Position numbers and translations under genes: made by a program. From Poriferisodalis sp022821985 (GTDB taxonomy: Bacteria > Actinomycetota > Acidimicrobiia > Acidimicrobiales > Poriferisodalaceae): a stretch of 64,000 nt of DNA. A model generated the notes under the pieces. It ran no database searches. It saw only the letters and a program-made list of their open reading frames with translations, and was not told the DNA's origin. Position 1 is the first letter of the stretch, and every line of letters begins with the position of its first letter. Location: the NCBI RefSeq assembly GCF_965219595.1, contig NZ_OZ244781.1, positions 496,001 to 560,000 on the forward strand, written 5' to 3'. Positions 22,243 through 32,200 of the stretch are shown here, piece after piece.

Positions 22243-22827
22243 CTATTCGGCGGTGCTGAAGGGCGGGTACTTGTCGGTCAGCATGTAGATGAAGGTCAGG
22301 TAGCGCGCGTGGGCCCGGTAGAACCCGATCACGAAGCCGCGCATGCCTGCGGGCCAGCGGCCGGTGAACAGGATTATGAAGTAGGCGATCGTCACCACTG
22401 CGACGACGAGATAGGAGTAGACGGTGACGAAGACGATCTGCGGCAGCCCGTAGATCGGACGGAACAGTGCTGCCAGACGATTGCGATTCCCCGGTTCCAC
22501 TGCGACATTCACCGCCACCGGCGAACCGCCCGGATCCTCTTCCGACGAAGGGAATTCAAATGGCGGATACTGGTCGTGGATGATGTGCACGTACGACAGC
22601 ACACGGGTGTAGTAGCGGATGTACATCACTTGGAAGCTCGCGATGCCTGTCGGCAGCTTGCCGGCGAAGAGCACCACGAGCATGGTCAGGAGCGCGAGCG
22701 CCCAAGCCACGACGTGGAACACGGCAAGGATCACGAAGTGCGGGATCAGCATGATCCAGTGGACCAGCGGACGCCAGTTCGCCACGCGCTCTGAGGGTTC
22801 GACGGTAACGGAGGCGGGGTAATCCAT
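22243..22827 (-). CDS. DUF4389-domain membrane protein (first of tandem pair)
   Basis: A 194-residue paralogue of the downstream protein with the same two-half layout: MDYPASVTVEPSERVANWRP start, hydrophobic segments (MLIPHFVILAVFHVVAWALA; FVTVYSYLVVAVVTIAYFII), VLFAGKLPTG and ILFTGRWPAG turns, and QYPPFEF and KYPPFST ends. Each YPPF segment follows a membrane helix, so both halves have the same internal order. The start codon (ATG at 22827) faces the hen1 start at 22906, leaving a short divergent promoter region of 78 nt. Function unknown. Confidence 0.85.
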   Translation of the reverse strand: MDYPASVTVEPSERVANWRPLVHWIMLIPHFVILAVFHVVAWALALLTMLVVLFAGKLPTGIASFQVMYIRYYTRVLSYVHIIHDQYPPFEFPSSEEDPGGSPVAVNVAVEPGNRNRLAALFRPIYGLPQIVFVTVYSYLVVAVVTIAYFIILFTGRWPAGMRGFVIGFYRAHARYLTFIYMLTDKYPPFSTAE

Positions 22828-22905
22828 GCCCTGAAACTACACCCACCACCGCCGACGCCCGTGACCCATCCGGACAGGTCGCCGTGCCGATTGAATGGGC
22901 AGCTC

Positions 22906-24309
22906 ATGCTCGTCTCGCTGACCTCGACGACACCTGATGCGACCGATCTGGGATTCCTGCTGCACAAGCATCCCGATCGGGTGCGATCGGTCGATGTCGG
23001 CTTCGGGCGCGCCCATGTCTTCTACCCCGAAGCGACGCCCGACCGCTGCACAGCCACGCTGTTCGTGGAAGTGGATTCGTTCGCAGCGTCCAAGCGGCAC
23101 CCACGACGGCAGTCGTTCCATCTGGGAGGACTCGAGCCCTACGTGAACGACCGGCCGTACGCGGCATCGTCAATGCTGAGCGTCGCCATCGGCCGGCTGT
23201 TCCGAACCGCGCTGGCCGGCACGTGCGATGCCCGGCCCGAACTCGTCGATCGGCCGCTCGACCTCGCCGTCGAGCTGCCGGCGCTGGGGGTGCGGGGAGG
23301 GGCGGACGTGCTCCGGCGGCTGTTCGAACCGTTGGGCTACGACGTCGAGTGCGCCCCCATCCCGCTCGACACGCAGTTCGGGGACTGGGGCGACAGCCGC
23401 TACTGCTCGGTCCGGCTGGCGGGCCAGCGCACCGTCCGCCGCACGCTGGAGCATCTCTACGTGATGCTGCCGGTGCTTGACGACCGCAAGCACTACTGGA
23501 TCGGTCCCGACGAAGTCGACAAGCTGATGCGGCGCGGAGGCGAGTGGCTGGCCGACCATCCCGAGTCGGACCTGATCACACGCCGCTACCTGCGCTTCGG
23601 CACCCTCGCCCGGGAGGCGCTGGCGCGCCTCGCTGAAGCCGGCGAGGACGTCGAACGGGCCGACCAGCGCAATGACGACGCGGAGCAGGCGAACGAGCGC
23701 CGAATGAACCTGCGGGAGCTGCGTCTGGATGCGGTGATGGACGCCGTGCGGGGAGCGGGCGCCGGGCGAGTCGCCGACCTGGGTTGCGGCGAAGGACGGC
23801 TGTTGCAGCGGCTCATCGACGAACCTGCCGTGACGGCGATCTTGGGCATGGACACCTCGATCGGGGCACTCGAACGTGCCGAACGGCGTCTCGGTCTCGA
23901 TGAGATGTCCGAGCGTCGACGGGAGCGCATCTCGCTGGTACAGGGCTCTCTCACCTACACCGACGAGCGCCTGCGCGGCTTCGACGTGGTCACGCTGGTG
24001 GAAGTCATCGAGCATCTCGATATCGAGCGCCTCGACGTGTTCGCCGATGTCGTGTTCGGCCGCGCCGCCCCTTCGGCGGTCGTGCTGACGACGCCGAATC
24101 GCGAATACAACGTCAACTTCGAACACCTCGGCCAGTCCGGGCTGCGCCATGGCGACCACCGATTCGAGTGGACGCGCAGCGAATTCACAGCGTGGGCGCA
24201 TGATGTCGGGGACGAGTACGGCTACGGCTGCGAGATCAGCGGCATCGGACCTGACGATCCCGGGTGCGGGCCGCCGACCCAGATGGCGGTCTTCCGCCGG
24301 GCACCGTGA
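22906..24309 (+). CDS. hen1: Bacterial Hen1: 3'-terminal RNA ribose 2'-O-methyltransferase
   Basis: A 467-residue RNA repair methyltransferase that 2'-O-methylates the 3' end of cleaved RNA before Pnkp reseals it. The start LTSTTPDATDLGFLLHKHPD is the conserved opening of bacterial Hen1, which is why the ATG at 22906 is chosen over the GTG at 22861. The N-terminal half is the Hen1-specific ligase-assisting domain. The C-terminal half is the methyltransferase: SAM motif ADLGCGEGRLL, metal site VEVIEHLDIERL, then TTPNREYNVNF and RHGDHRFEWTRSEF. Pnkp follows 10 nt downstream, so the two form the classic operon. Damage repaired by this pair typically comes from ribotoxins. Confidence 0.95.
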   Translation: MLVSLTSTTPDATDLGFLLHKHPDRVRSVDVGFGRAHVFYPEATPDRCTATLFVEVDSFAASKRHPRRQSFHLGGLEPYVNDRPYAASSMLSVAIGRLFRTALAGTCDARPELVDRPLDLAVELPALGVRGGADVLRRLFEPLGYDVECAPIPLDTQFGDWGDSRYCSVRLAGQRTVRRTLEHLYVMLPVLDDRKHYWIGPDEVDKLMRRGGEWLADHPESDLITRRYLRFGTLAREALARLAEAGEDVERADQRNDDAEQANERRMNLRELRLDAVMDAVRGAGAGRVADLGCGEGRLLQRLIDEPAVTAILGMDTSIGALERAERRLGLDEMSERRRERISLVQGSLTYTDERLRGFDVVTLVEVIEHLDIERLDVFADVVFGRAAPSAVVLTTPNREYNVNFEHLGQSGLRHGDHRFEWTRSEFTAWAHDVGDEYGYGCEISGIGPDDPGCGPPTQMAVFRRAP

Positions 24310-24319
24310 GCAGCGTCCG

Positions 24320-26863
24320 ATGAGGCCCACGCTGACCGAGATCGAGATTGCCGAACCGGGGCTGGTCGTGCTGTGCGGCGCGTCCGGCTCTGGCAAGTCC
24401 ACCTTTGCCCGCCGGCACTTCGCCTCCACCGAGGTCGTGTCGAGCGATCAATGCCGAGCCATGATCGGCGACGACGAGACCGACCAGACAGTCACCGCTG
24501 AGGCCTTCGATCTGCTGCACACGATCGTGCGCAAGCGCCTCGAGATCGGACGCCTCACGGTGGTTGACGCCACGAATGCCAAGACGCCCGACCGCAAGGC
24601 GCTGGTCGAGATAGCTCGCCGGGCCGACCTGATGGTCACAGCCATCGTCTTCGACCTGCCGCTGGCATGGTGCGTTGAACGGAACAGTTCACGCGAGGAC
24701 CGCCAGACGCCGCGCCATGCCATCAAGCGTCAGCACGAGACGCTGCGCCGCAACGCCCGGCGCCTGCGCAAGGAGGGCTTCGCCCGGGTCCACACGATCG
24801 GCTCCGCTGATGAGCTGGATGCGATGCGCATCGTGCGCAGCAGGCTCTGGTGCGACCGCCGAGACGACGTCGGGCCATTCGACATCATCGGCGACGTTCA
24901 CGGCTGCCACACCGAGCTCATCGAACTGCTCGACCGCTTGGACTACGACGTCGCCGCGCGCCCTATCACCCACCCCGACAATCGACGGGCGGTGTTCGTG
25001 GGCGACCTTGTCGATCGTGGGCCAGGCGTCGCCGAGGTGCTCGAGGTGGCCATGTCGATGGTCGATTCCGGCAGCGCACTGTGCATCGCAGGCAACCACG
25101 AGAACAAGCTGGGTCGAGCCTTGGCGGGACGCCAAGTGCAGATGACACACGGGCTGGCCGAGTCGCTCGCCCAGCTCGAACAGCGCAGCGCCGCCTTCCG
25201 CGATCAGGTGGCCGCATTCGTCGACGGGCTCATCAGCCACTACGTGCTCGACGGCGGCCGCCTGGTGGTCGCCCACGCGGGCCTTCCCGAGCGGTATCAC
25301 GGGCGGGCGTCGGCTCGCGTGCGAGACATCGCGCTCTACGGCGACACCGACGGCGAGAGCGACGAGTACGGCCTGCCGGTCCGCTACCCGTGGGCCGCCG
25401 ACTACCGCGGCGACGCGGCTGTGGTGTACGGCCACACGCCGGTGATGGCCGCGGAATGGGTCAACAACACGATCTGCGTGGACACCGGCGCCGTCTTCGG
25501 CGGCGAGCTGACCGCGCTGCGCTGGCCCGAGCGCGAGCTGGTGTCCGTGCAGGCGGCCGAGGTGTACTACGAGCCCGTCCGACCCCTCGACGCCGAGCCT
25601 CCCGCCGAGGATCGGGCACACACCGCACTCGACATCAGCGATGTCGCAGGCAAGCACATCGTGGAAACGTCCCTCGTGGGCCGCGTGACGATCGAGGCTG
25701 AGCAATCCGGCGCTGCGCTGGAGGTGATGAGCCGCTTCGCCGTCGATCCCCGCTGGCTTCCCTACCTCCCGCCCACGATGGCACCGGTCGCCACCAGCAC
25801 CCGTGACGGGTACCTGGAGCATCCTGACGAAGCCTTTGCCTACTTCGAGCGTGCCGGCGTGCGCGAGGTCGTATGCCAGGAAAAGCACATGGGCTCGCGG
25901 GCCGTGGTGGTCATGGCGCGCGACACCGATGCCGCCGGGGCCCGGTTCGGCATCGTCAACGAGGCCGCCGGCGTCATCGTGACCCGCACCGGACGGGCGT
26001 TCTTTGCCGAGCCCGCAGCGACCGCATCGCTGCTGGCACGACTGCGTGCCGCCGCCGAGAGCACCGGGCTGTGGGATCGCCTCGGTACCGACTGGCTCGT
26101 GCTCGATGCCGAGCTGCTGCCGTGGTCGGCGAAGGGCGCCGAGCTGATCCAGGACCTGTATGCCTCGACAGGAGCGGCGGGAACTGCCGCCCTGAGCACT
26201 GCGAGCAGGCTGATCGCCGATGCCGCCGGGCGCGGCGTGGGGCTCGACGATCTGGCGTCCCGCACTGTCGAGCGGGCGTCCCATCTCGGATCGTTCATCG
26301 ACGCCTACCGGCAGTACTGCTGGGACACCGACGGCATCGAGGGCGTCGAGATCGCGCCGTTCCAGATCCTGGCAGCACACGGCGAGGTGCTCGCCCGCCG
26401 TCCGCACGCATGGCACCTCGACGAGATCGACGCGCTGATTGCCGAGGCTCCCGATGTGCTGCGCCGCACCGATCGCCGGCACGTCACGATCGACGACGCT
26501 GCGTCAATTGCCGATGTGACCGACTGGTGGCATTCGATGACCGAGCGTGGCGGCGAGGGCATGGTGGCAAAGCCCGCCGATCCCGTCATGTTCAACGACA
26601 AGGGCCTCGTGCTGCCCGGCGTCAAGTGCCGCGGCCGGGAGTATCTCCGCCTCATCTACGGAGCCGAGTACCTGGCGCCGGAGAACCTGCAGCAGCTCCG
26701 CCAGCGATCGCTCAAGCGCAAGTCGTCGCTGGCGCGGCGGGAGTTTGCGCTCGGCATCGAAGCACTCGACCGGTTCGTCGCCAACGAGCACCTGTCACGT
26801 GTGCACCAGTGCGTGTTCGCCGTGCTCGCGCTGGAGAGCGAACCGGTTGACCCCCGACTCTAA
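24320..26863 (+). CDS. pnkp: Polynucleotide kinase-phosphatase-ligase Pnkp
   Basis: An 847-residue three-domain RNA repair enzyme. The 5' kinase has P-loop GASGSGKST (20-28) and HETLRRNARRLRKEGF. The metallophosphatase has GDVHGCHTEL (191-200), GDLVDRGPG (228-236), GNHENK (258-263) and VYGHTP. The adenylyltransferase/ligase has QEKHMGSRAVV with nucleotidyl Lys522, then GEGMVAKP and LPGVKCRGREYL. Together with Hen1 it heals and seals cleaved RNAs such as tRNAs cut by ribotoxins. The ATG at 24320 gives the family's normal N-terminus; the frame is open farther upstream but overlaps hen1. It ends 11 nt from the convergent PhyH gene. Confidence 0.95.
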   Translation: MRPTLTEIEIAEPGLVVLCGASGSGKSTFARRHFASTEVVSSDQCRAMIGDDETDQTVTAEAFDLLHTIVRKRLEIGRLTVVDATNAKTPDRKALVEIARRADLMVTAIVFDLPLAWCVERNSSREDRQTPRHAIKRQHETLRRNARRLRKEGFARVHTIGSADELDAMRIVRSRLWCDRRDDVGPFDIIGDVHGCHTELIELLDRLDYDVAARPITHPDNRRAVFVGDLVDRGPGVAEVLEVAMSMVDSGSALCIAGNHENKLGRALAGRQVQMTHGLAESLAQLEQRSAAFRDQVAAFVDGLISHYVLDGGRLVVAHAGLPERYHGRASARVRDIALYGDTDGESDEYGLPVRYPWAADYRGDAAVVYGHTPVMAAEWVNNTICVDTGAVFGGELTALRWPERELVSVQAAEVYYEPVRPLDAEPPAEDRAHTALDISDVAGKHIVETSLVGRVTIEAEQSGAALEVMSRFAVDPRWLPYLPPTMAPVATSTRDGYLEHPDEAFAYFERAGVREVVCQEKHMGSRAVVVMARDTDAAGARFGIVNEAAGVIVTRTGRAFFAEPAATASLLARLRAAAESTGLWDRLGTDWLVLDAELLPWSAKGAELIQDLYASTGAAGTAALSTASRLIADAAGRGVGLDDLASRTVERASHLGSFIDAYRQYCWDTDGIEGVEIAPFQILAAHGEVLARRPHAWHLDEIDALIAEAPDVLRRTDRRHVTIDDAASIADVTDWWHSMTERGGEGMVAKPADPVMFNDKGLVLPGVKCRGREYLRLIYGAEYLAPENLQQLRQRSLKRKSSLARREFALGIEALDRFVANEHLSRVHQCVFAVLALESEPVDPRL

Positions 26864-26874
26864 GCCGCCGGAGG

Positions 26875-27711
26875 CTACGCGGCGACGAGCGGGAACTTGT
26901 CGTTGTCGCCGGGATACTCGCCGGCGACTGATGTCGTGTCGTCGTCGCCCACGATGGGATCGCACCCCGCATGGGGGTACCACACCGCGTCGTCGCCCAG
27001 CCAGCGGGTCGACAGCGCCACCCGCCGGTGATCGCCGGCATTGCCCGGCGAGCCGTGGATGATCCACGACGAGAAGAACAGCGCATCTCCGGGCTCGACG
27101 TCGAACCCGATGATGTCGTACGCGGCCCGGTCGGCCTCCACATCGGGCATCTTGGGGCCCTCGAAGTCGGCCATGAAGCCCTTCTTGCCGTCGAACGACT
27201 CGGGTGCGTAGTAGGCGTCCCAGCTGTGCGAGCCGCGCACGAACTCAAGCGAGCTCTCCGCCACGGTGACCGGCGTCATCGCCACCCACGCCGAGCAGAT
27301 CTGCTTGCCCAGGAAGGGCCAGTAGGGGATGTCCTGATGCCACGGCGTGGGGTTGGCGGTGCGTGGCTCCTTGATGAGCAGGTGGTCGAAGTAGAAGCGC
27401 GCAGTGTCCGAACCCATCAGCGCCGCGGCCATCTGCGCCATGCCCGAGTTGAAGACGAAATCACCGATGACCGGGTCGATCTCCCACCGGTACCGGCTCG
27501 TGAACAGCCGGTTCTCCGGCGCTCCCGGATTCGTGTCTGACACCCACCTGCCGGGCTCGCGCAGCTGCTGGTCAGCCACGTCGAGCACCCGTTCGACCCA
27601 CGCGTCCGACACCGCATGGGTCACCTTCACCACGCCGTCTGCTGCGAACACCGCCTGGTGCTCGTCGGTGATGCGCTCGCCTGACGGCTCAGCCTCTTGG
27701 GGGCGGCTCAT
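26875..27711 (-). CDS. Phytanoyl-CoA dioxygenase (PhyH) family Fe(II)/2-oxoglutarate oxygenase
   Basis: A 278-residue PhyH-family dioxygenase, which couples oxidation of a substrate to decarboxylation of 2-oxoglutarate. The iron ligands are WHQDIPYW (His125, Asp127) and the distal HG in SSWIIHGSPGN (His219), and the 2-oxoglutarate-binding Arg is in DHRRVALSTRW (229-230). The N-terminal part (EHQAVFAADGVVKVTHAVSD) is the usual FxxxGxxxV opening. The ATG overlaps the stop of the glutamate-synthase-like gene as ATGA, so the two proteins are made together. PhyH proteins act on very diverse small molecules, so the substrate is unknown. Confidence 0.9.
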   Translation of the reverse strand: MSRPQEAEPSGERITDEHQAVFAADGVVKVTHAVSDAWVERVLDVADQQLREPGRWVSDTNPGAPENRLFTSRYRWEIDPVIGDFVFNSGMAQMAAALMGSDTARFYFDHLLIKEPRTANPTPWHQDIPYWPFLGKQICSAWVAMTPVTVAESSLEFVRGSHSWDAYYAPESFDGKKGFMADFEGPKMPDVEADRAAYDIIGFDVEPGDALFFSSWIIHGSPGNAGDHRRVALSTRWLGDDAVWYPHAGCDPIVGDDDTTSVAGEYPGDNDKFPLVAA

Positions 27712-29216
27712 GGCTCTCTCACCGCTTCCAGCAGGCCGGCGATGCGGGCCGGGCTGTGTGTGTGCTCGGGGGTCACGCCGAAGGCGTGGTGGGCAGGAAT
27801 GAGATCGCCGAAGGGGCTCACCACGTTGACGTTGTCGCCCCCGATGAGGCCCGGGTGCTCGACTCCGCAGGCATCAGCCAGCCGGAACAGCTCCTTTCGC
27901 AACCCGATGACGTAGTTGGCGAGCCGCACGCTCTTGAGCGTCGGATCGAGCCCGCGAGAGAGCCACTTGTTCTGCGTCGCCACGCCGGTGGGGCAGTGGT
28001 CGGTGTGGCAGCGCTGCGCCTGGATGCAGCCGATCGCCATCATCGGCTCGCGAGCCACGCCGATCATGTCGACCCCGATGTTGAACGCCAGCGCTGCAGG
28101 AGCGGGAAAGCCCAGCTTGGCGGAGCCGATCATCACGATCTGGTCAGTGAGGCCGGCCTCGCCGAAGGCCCGGTGCACGACGCCGAACGCCCGCCAGAAC
28201 GGCAGTGCGACGTGATCGGTGAACACCAGCGGCCCTGCGCCTGTGCCCCCCTCTGCGCCGTCCACCGTCACGAAGTCGGGTCCCCGCCGGGTCTCGGCCA
28301 TGTGCTGGGCCAGCTCAGTCCAGAAGGTTTCCTGGCCGACCGCCGACTTGATGCCTACCGGCAGACCGGTCGCGCCGGCCACTTCTTCCACGAAGTTCAC
28401 CAGCTCGGCGACGCTGCCGAACGCCGAATGACGGCTGGGGCTCACCACGTCTTTGCCGACCGGCACGCCGCGTGCCTCGGCGATCTCGGGGCTCACCTTT
28501 GCCGCGGGCAGCAACCCCCCGACACCGGGCTTGGCTCCCTGGGACAGCTTCACCTCGATGGATCGGACTGGCGCCCCGTCGACGGTTTCCAGCAGGCGGT
28601 CCATCGAGAACGTGCCGTCGGGATTCCTGCACCCGAAGTAGCCCGTCCCCATCTGGAACACCAGGTCACCGCCGCTGCGGTGGTACTTGGAGATTCCGCC
28701 CTCGCCGGTGTTGTGCATGCAGCCGGCCAGGGCGGCCCCGCGGTTGAGCGCCTCGATCGCCGTGCCCGACAGCGACCCGAAGCTCATGGCCGACACGTTC
28801 ACGATCGACGCCGGCCGGAAGGCCTTGTCACGGTCCCGCCACGCGCCCATGATCTTGCCGCACCCCAGGGGCGCATCGGCCGGCACGGTGCGGCCCAGCG
28901 GGAACGGGCTGTGGCGGAACGTGATGTGGCCGGGCTTGTCGATTTCGTCGTCGGTGCCGAAGCCGAAGTAGGTGTTCTGCTGCTTGGCCGTCGAGTACAC
29001 CCAGCGTCGCTCGTCTCTGTTGAATGGGCGCTCCTCCTCGTTGTGGGCGACGATGTACTGGCGCAGCTCGGGGCCGATCTTCTCCAGCAGGAAGCGCAGA
29101 TGGCCGATCACCGGATAGGTGCGCAGGATCGAGTGCCGCTTCTGGACGATGTCGTGAACGAACACGACCACGGCGAGCGCCCCGAAGACGATCAGCCCCC
29201 ACAGCCACCACGGCAC
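27708..29216 (-). CDS. FMN-binding glutamate synthase-like protein, membrane-anchored
   Basis: A 502-residue protein containing the FMN/Fe-S central domain of glutamate synthase without the glutaminase domain. An N-terminal helix (WWLWGLIVFGALAVVVFVHD) probably anchors it. Landmarks are MSFGSLSGTAIEALNRGA, HNTGEGGISKYH, VKLSQGAKPGVGG, VTVDGAEGGTGAGP and the 3Fe-4S cysteines in CIQAQRCHTDHCPTGVATQ (C-x5-C-x4-C). Stand-alone GltS-domain proteins of this kind are widespread and often of unknown substrate. The GTG start has only a weak GGTAGG upstream. Overlap with the PhyH gene suggests one pathway. The giant gene ends 31 nt upstream on the same strand. Confidence 0.88.
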   Translation of the reverse strand: MPWWLWGLIVFGALAVVVFVHDIVQKRHSILRTYPVIGHLRFLLEKIGPELRQYIVAHNEEERPFNRDERRWVYSTAKQQNTYFGFGTDDEIDKPGHITFRHSPFPLGRTVPADAPLGCGKIMGAWRDRDKAFRPASIVNVSAMSFGSLSGTAIEALNRGAALAGCMHNTGEGGISKYHRSGGDLVFQMGTGYFGCRNPDGTFSMDRLLETVDGAPVRSIEVKLSQGAKPGVGGLLPAAKVSPEIAEARGVPVGKDVVSPSRHSAFGSVAELVNFVEEVAGATGLPVGIKSAVGQETFWTELAQHMAETRRGPDFVTVDGAEGGTGAGPLVFTDHVALPFWRAFGVVHRAFGEAGLTDQIVMIGSAKLGFPAPAALAFNIGVDMIGVAREPMMAIGCIQAQRCHTDHCPTGVATQNKWLSRGLDPTLKSVRLANYVIGLRKELFRLADACGVEHPGLIGGDNVNVVSPFGDLIPAHHAFGVTPEHTHSPARIAGLLEAVREP

Positions 29217-29247
29217 AACTCGAACCTACCGCGGACGCGGCTGGGGG

Positions 29248-32200
29248 TCAGCGTTCGGGGCATTCGAGGGCTTCGCGGATGGGCTCCCATCCTGCCCATG
29301 GCTTTCCGTCGCTGAAGTTCTTGACCTCCGCGGCCGTAATCGTCTCGGCAGTCACGTCGGACGGCTTGGCGGGCAGGTTGTCCGCGCCCAACGTGTTCAG
29401 GATGCGCCAGAACAGCGCCGCGCTGCCGCTGTTGGCGGCGATGTGCCACGTGTAGGCGGCGCGGGCTCGGTCGATGGCGTCGTTGACCTCGCATGGCGGG
29501 TCGGCCAACGCGGGCGCCGTGTCGGGATCGGTGTTGTCGGCGCCGTCATCGGGATCGGTGTTGTCGGTGCCCGTGTCCGGCTGAGGATCCTGGTCGTTGA
29601 CAGGATCGGCGCCGTCGGTGCCTGTGTCGGGCTGAGGGTCCTCTCCGTTGTCGGGGCCGGTGGCGTCGGGGTCGGGGTCGGTGCCTTCGTCGGGATCGGT
29701 GCCTTCGGTGGCGGTGTCGGGGGGCGGCTTGTCGGTGATGGTGCCGGTGGCCGTGTGCTGGTCGGGGTGGATCCGGGCTCTGCCTCCGGTGACATGGGTG
29801 ATGCGGATTTGGAAGGTCTCGGGGCCTTCGTCGATGCTGTCCTGGAGTATGTAGACGGGGATGGTCTGGGTGGTCTCGCCCGCAGGGATGTGGACATGCC
29901 AGACCGAGGAGGCGTAGTCGCTGTCGGCGACCGCCGAGAGGGGGCTGGAATCGGCGGTGACATAGGAGACGGTCACTCTGTGGCCCACGGCCCGGTCGAG
30001 GGTGACGGTGAAGTTGATGATGCGGTCGGTCTCTGAGGCGGTGGCGTCGCTGATCGACACGAGGGCGGCGGGCTCGTCGTTGTCGGCGACCGCGACGGTC
30101 GCGGCGCCGGCGGCGGCGCCGGCGGCGGCGCCGGCGGCGGCGGTGTCGTAGTGGTAGGCGGCCTCGATTGCGGCGATGACGGCGCCGTCGGGCTCATCGT
30201 CGTCGTCGTTGCGGGTCTGGAGCCGCATTGTGGATGTGCCCGATACCGGGATGGTGACGGTGCGGGTTCCGGCGTCGATGCCCCAGTCGCCCTCCGCGGT
30301 GACGGAGACCTCGACCTTCAGCGGCTGTGTCGGGGCGGGGTCCGCGGTGAGGGTGAACACCGCTACGCCGCCCTCGACGATCCCGGCGCCCGCGGCGATG
30401 CCGACGGTGGGGGCATCGCCGGCAGGGTCGTTGTCGGCGATGGTCACCGTCGCGGCGCCGCTCGAGCCGAGCCGGTAGCCGCCGCCGGGGGCCAGCTTCG
30501 CGGTGACCGCGGCCTCGGGCTCGCGGGCGGTGTCGTCGACGGTGGCTATCCGCAGCACCGCGATGCCGGTGTGGTCCACGGTCACGGTGCGCCGTCCAGC
30601 CTGCCCGTCGGCGAGGTGCCCCGCTGCGCCGGCGACGTCGATGGTCACCGCTGCGGTCTCGCCTTGGGCGGGCGGCGGGTTGACCACCACCGCGAACTCG
30701 GCCGCTTCGCCCTCGACCGCGCCCGCCGACCGGGCGACCACCGACGCTGACGCCGCGGGCAGCGTCACCGTGTCGTGGTTGGTGATCGTATAGACGAACG
30801 TGTGCATGCCGCTGCGATGGCGGCTGGTGCCGACAGGGTCCTTGACGACCACGACGAACTGCTCGCCGGAGTCCTCGTGGGCGTCGTCGATGATCTCGAT
30901 GTAGAAGTGGGCGCGGTCCTGCCCGGCTTTCAGCCCTGTCCCCCCCGTCACGCTGTTGTGCAGCGAGCAGTTCGACTGGTTCGGGTCCATCGCCAGCGGC
31001 CTGTTGGACCGGTCACGCACCCGATAATCCACCCCCAGCACCGCGGAGCGCTTGGCGGGGTCAGCAGCGCCCTCGAAGCACACCTGGAACCCCCACGCAT
31101 CGGGGATCGGCACCCACGCGTCAGGATCGAACATGTCCGGGTCGCCGGTGTAGGTGCGCGACCGGGTCACAGCGAAATGCGCCCCATGGCCGCCCTCGGG
31201 CAGCACCGCGCCGCCCCGATAGTGCATCAGCGACAAGAAGTCGGTCCAGCTCTCGGGCCACTCGGTGCCGTCGATGTGCACCGTCACCTCGCCGGTCACC
31301 GAGTCGTATCCGCCGCCCGTCGCAGCATGGGTCAGCGTGCCCATGTCATCGTCGTCGCTGCGGCTCGTCCAGCCGTCCTCGAGCACCCGCACCGTCACCC
31401 GCTGCGGCTCGTCCCAGTCGGTCGGCAAGAAGAACAGTTTCGGCTTCAGCGTGTCGCCCGAGTCCAAGAACAGGCCGCCTGCTGCTGACACCTCCACCCC
31501 CGCGGGCACCGTGATCTCCACCGTCACCACACCCGACGGCCTCGACTCCAGACTCACCGAGTACGCCACCTCCTGGCCGTGCGCGGGCCGCTCCAGACCC
31601 GAATTCGGGTCGTGGCGGCTTTCGGACAGATCCACCGACAGCGTCGCGGTCGACGACTTCGACAGCGCCAGCAGCATCGCCGCGTCGTTGTCGGCGATGC
31701 TCACCGTTGCCTGGGTCGGCGACCCCAGCGTGTAGCTCGAATCGGACGCCGCGCCCAACGTCAGCGTGAACTCCTCATCGTCCTCGACGGCGCTGTCATC
31801 GGTGATCGTCACCTCGATGGTGTGCGAGATCGTGCCCGCGGGGAACGTGAACGTCGCGCCGGGCGCCACGTAATCAGCCCCCGTCGCGGAGCCCGCCATG
31901 TGCGACAGCTTCACCGTCAACGCCGACGACGGCGCCGGATCGGCTTTCACCGTCACGCCCACCGTCCCGGCGCCCTCGCCCACCCGGTACGACGCATCCT
32001 CGAAGCTCAGCCGCGGCACTGCCTGGGGGGTGTCGTCGTCGGTGATCGTCAACGTGTGAACCGCCGGCGCGCCCAGCCCGTAACCCGAACCGGCAGCCAA
32101 CGTCAAAACGACCGTCTCGGAGTTCTCGTTGACGCCGTCGTTGGTGACCACGACCGGGATCACCGTAGACCCAGACGTGCCGACCACCACCGTGCCGCTG

